Source: CAYNRQ01 sp964399875 (GTDB taxonomy: Archaea; Aenigmatarchaeota; Aenigmatarchaeia; QMZP01). Taken from it: a stretch of 18,472 nucleotides of DNA. Positions 17,801-18,472 of the stretch are shown here, one piece after another; positions within the stretch are counted from its first letter, which is position 1, and each line of letters opens with the position of its first letter. The position numbers and the translations under genes were made by a program. Below the pieces are notes generated by a model, which saw only the letters and a list, made by a program, of their open reading frames with translations, made no database searches and was not told where the DNA came from. The DNA lies in assembly GCA_964399875.1 (NCBI GenBank), contig CAYNRQ010000018.1:1-18472 (forward strand). The letters run 5' to 3'.

Positions 17801-18253
17801 AATGTGTTCGGAGCAGAGCCTGCTGTCTACAGGATAGAGATAGCCGGAATTCTGATAGCAGCCGCAGCATTCATACTGCTTCTTGTAATCAGGAGATACA
17901 GGCGTGTTTCATTCATGGATGATCTTAGGACTATGAGAAGAAGAATAAGACACCTAAGGAAAGGAGAAAAAAAGACACAAAGGGTTACACCAAAAGGCAC
18001 AAGCGTGAATTATATAAACAGCCATCTGGACGACTTTATAAATAAAGACGTAATCCTTATAGGAAACATATCCTTTTTAAAAAGGATAATGAAAACAGGG
18101 CATTTCTGGTATTCTTTCAGTGACGGGACAGCTGATATTGTAGCAGTAAGCAAGTCGATAGGCACATACAATGGAAGAGGTACTCTAAGGGGCACTGTAA
18201 AGAAGACAGGGACAGGGCAGGCCTATATAGATATAATTATTTTTGAGCGATGA
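14813..18253 (+). CDS. Surface protein with Ig/DUF11-like ectodomain, one membrane helix and cytoplasmic OB-fold-like tail
   Basis: The 1,146-residue protein starts at ATG 14813 and ends with TGA. Residues 1-25 form a clear signal peptide, with a likely cut after FVSA. The ectodomain has beta-rich N-terminal domains (~26-385), a DUF11-like region (~386-530), a Pro/Gly hinge (PQPPGGGGPG, ~537-547), a second DUF11-like domain (~550-710), and Ig-like stalk domains (~715-1005). One membrane helix (~1008-1026) is followed by RRYRR and a strongly basic segment to ~1062. The last ~80 residues look like an OB-fold: VILIGNIS, then an aromatic/polar strand WYSFSDGTADIVAV, then GTLRGTVKK and a closing IDIIIF strand. 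That order matches nucleic-acid-binding OB domains of the tRNA-anticodon type. It is divergent from Yip1. OB assignment is by pattern only; a non-nucleic-acid OB role remains possible. Confidence 0.9.
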   Translation: MRKLVGYFFSVLFIFLIMPAFVSANWPSTHLTENAEAFFYPNGSLITNISGTGYVEVDVGNIQDALQYIRINLSGTGNTNLVSPTCFRSTAISETYGDRTRIFVNTTTNSADFTYSITNQSVLTIIYLSLNYTNSLGGIDLVSDSENTINFNLSMNSTKDIADVDFYIRAAVNTLGLNDSIILTDISSSKGSAVLSDSDSDGQSDTIYWNGNLNKWEPVHITFVGITQGNQNFDYNNLYVDIGAGRETSLTKSFDGSVFTGIGFSDRFSRGDVRQGVEMLMTDPVVVRGFLRNMASFLNYTIHSWAIYRIDDLNNPILNSTGDKTIAPGQTSYTNWYNKTTPGKDFYTVAFDWEVEWNESATTFNSSTKSILDLPNLYVMDINPYNDIITIISNTVSGREVSIQESFKHIGHASLESNNITAVLVPPSGFSVSTSSVRVFYSNESIGGERYDITGHASITLNGSNVTVSIFNLTNATGKTLGKNEDIIITHDESGPTSTITLPYNFTTYFTAHTLSGTPATKIFEKGTYIPGVVPVTPQPPGGGGPGIIVRYADLSKESAEIRLIDNNTAEIKTVVGVYDTGTAGIRNITGMIFIPDNSEFVPTSIRLRVYDSDKGKWVDLIKDVDYILNDEGVRALVDRMYRTYSITRKEGRFDYYNNDLIELTYRVRLPFGTHELLTRFSGYDSYRRRYVSEDIYLQIRVYERVILDKLNITEGNFEQIRAYVGRSVGWTKKISVYNPSLSIREKTFEIEIFNDTLNAYLRKGSNKTRLDMRKNGISYVTWSDSFRPQEKKTYYIEVRTPPVLAVEDNMDVIGFEGDIALFMLNTTLHNMGEEDYTKIFFNLSIDPEKIISVDDENGHLNYTDTGTGDIYINIPFIGKGSEKKITVVYSETPPVIVIKPDKKNYASTDSFVNLTTIIIPSELMHSMNLEIEVISKTPVMTTVYINLISLGTLTPGKVTRVYDHFRLPSSPPGEYIVRARLRKDFWEVLQDTEVFNVFGAEPAVYRIEIAGILIAAAAFILLLVIRRYRRVSFMDDLRTMRRRIRHLRKGEKKTQRVTPKGTSVNYINSHLDDFINKDVILIGNISFLKRIMKTGHFWYSFSDGTADIVAVSKSIGTYNGRGTLRGTVKKTGTGQAYIDIIIFER

Positions 18254-18267
18254 CAGGCGTGTGGGGT

Positions 18268-18362
18268 TTGCAACAAAATCCAATGCATTGCTTATTGCTG
18301 CCTGCTGCCATGATAACCACCAAAGAATGCAGCAGTACTTTGGGGTAGCTGGCAGGTTGCAA
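18268..18362. other. Structured intergenic element with competing stems (possible ncRNA or 3' UTR structure)
   Basis: Outer stem: TTGCAAC (18268-18274) with GTTGCAA (18356-18362). Main stem: CTGCCTGCTGCC (18298-18309) with GGTAGCTGGCAG (18344-18355), 11 of 12 pairs including one G-U. Top stem: CCAAAG (18320-18325) with CTTTGG (18338-18343). An alternative stem pairs CTGCTGC (18302-18308) with GCAGCAG (18329-18335) and excludes the main stem. A perfect palindrome CAATGCATTG lies at 18281-18290. The element is GC-richer than the AT-rich flank and starts 15 bases after the OB-tail gene's stop. Strand is uncertain, and no U-run follows on the plus strand. Confidence 0.5.
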
Positions 18363-18372
18363 GAGTAAAAGT

Positions 18373-18390
18373 AATATATATACTTTATCA
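18373..18390 (+). promoter_or_regulatory. TATA-like promoter of the partial gene at 18406
   Basis: AATATATATAC (18373-18383) is centred about 27 bases before the ATG at 18406, the spacing expected for an archaeal leaderless transcript. No Shine-Dalgarno precedes that ATG. The box is nearly symmetric, so it could also fire on the minus strand into the structured element. Confidence 0.5.
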
Positions 18391-18405
18391 ACTAATATTA
18401 TAATT

Positions 18406-18472
18406 ATGAATTATATCATCAATACAAAATTTTCTTTAACATGTATCACTATTATTCTCACCTCTCTAATCC
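18406..18472 (+). CDS. N-terminus of another probable exported protein, truncated by window end
   Basis: ATG at 18406 opens a frame that runs to the window edge (22 codons, no stop). It reads MNYIINTKFS, then a hydrophobic Ile/Leu/Thr stretch containing one Cys. A lysine followed by a hydrophobic core resembles a signal peptide, so this may be a further surface protein of the same cluster. The well-placed TATA-like box supports it. Too little is visible for a family assignment. Confidence 0.5.
   Translation, partial: MNYIINTKFSLTCITIILTSLI

Noticed and set aside
18185..18391. 68-codon minus-strand frame over the 18268-18362 element
   Set aside because: It begins at TTG, has Cys/Tyr/Trp-rich non-protein-like composition, overlaps the OB-tail gene, and the region is better explained by RNA-like stems.

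Overview
The window is archaeal in character. The evidence is AT-rich TATA-like boxes placed for leaderless starts, surface proteins saturated with N-x-S/T sequons, arginine coded mainly by AGA/AGG, a HerA-type ATPase and an archaeal-style Yip1 membrane protein. All three stop codons end genes (TAG, TAA, TGA), so the code is standard. I infer an uncultured, possibly DPANN-like lineage, but no rRNA or marker gene is present to place it.

Layout: (1) Positions 2-3718, plus strand, hold the 3' part of a beta-helix surface protein whose start lies before the window. (2) Positions 13970-3704, minus strand, hold a two-gene operon. First comes a giant 2,975-residue protein with a signal peptide, seven propeller blades, many Ig-like and other beta domains, a jelly-roll carbohydrate-binding-like domain, a Cys-rich motif, one membrane helix and a cytoplasmic HerA/FtsK-superfamily ATPase. 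After a 13-base gap comes a zinc-ribbon, basic, coiled-coil protein. (3) Positions 14753-14163, minus strand, hold a five-helix Yip1 membrane protein. Between it and the giant gene lie a hairpin and candidate promoters. (4) Positions 14813-18253, plus strand, hold a third surface protein, divergent from Yip1, with an OB-fold-like domain on its cytoplasmic tail. (5) Positions 18268-18362 hold a strongly structured intergenic element. It is followed by a promoter and the first 22 codons of another exported protein at 18406. There is no gene-free stretch longer than about 190 bases.

The genes look like one cell-surface apparatus. Three large, probably glycosylated ectodomains are each fixed by a single C-terminal or near-C-terminal membrane helix preceded by an Ig-like stalk. 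Two of them carry cytoplasmic domains typical of nucleic-acid machinery: a HerA ATPase in one, and an OB-fold behind a very basic linker in the other. The zinc-ribbon coiled-coil protein is the obvious soluble partner of the ATPase, and the Yip1 protein a possible membrane partner. The working hypothesis is a membrane-spanning, ATP-driven translocation or attachment machine (DNA or protein transfer, or contact with another cell). This is inference from architecture; no substrate can be read from the sequence.
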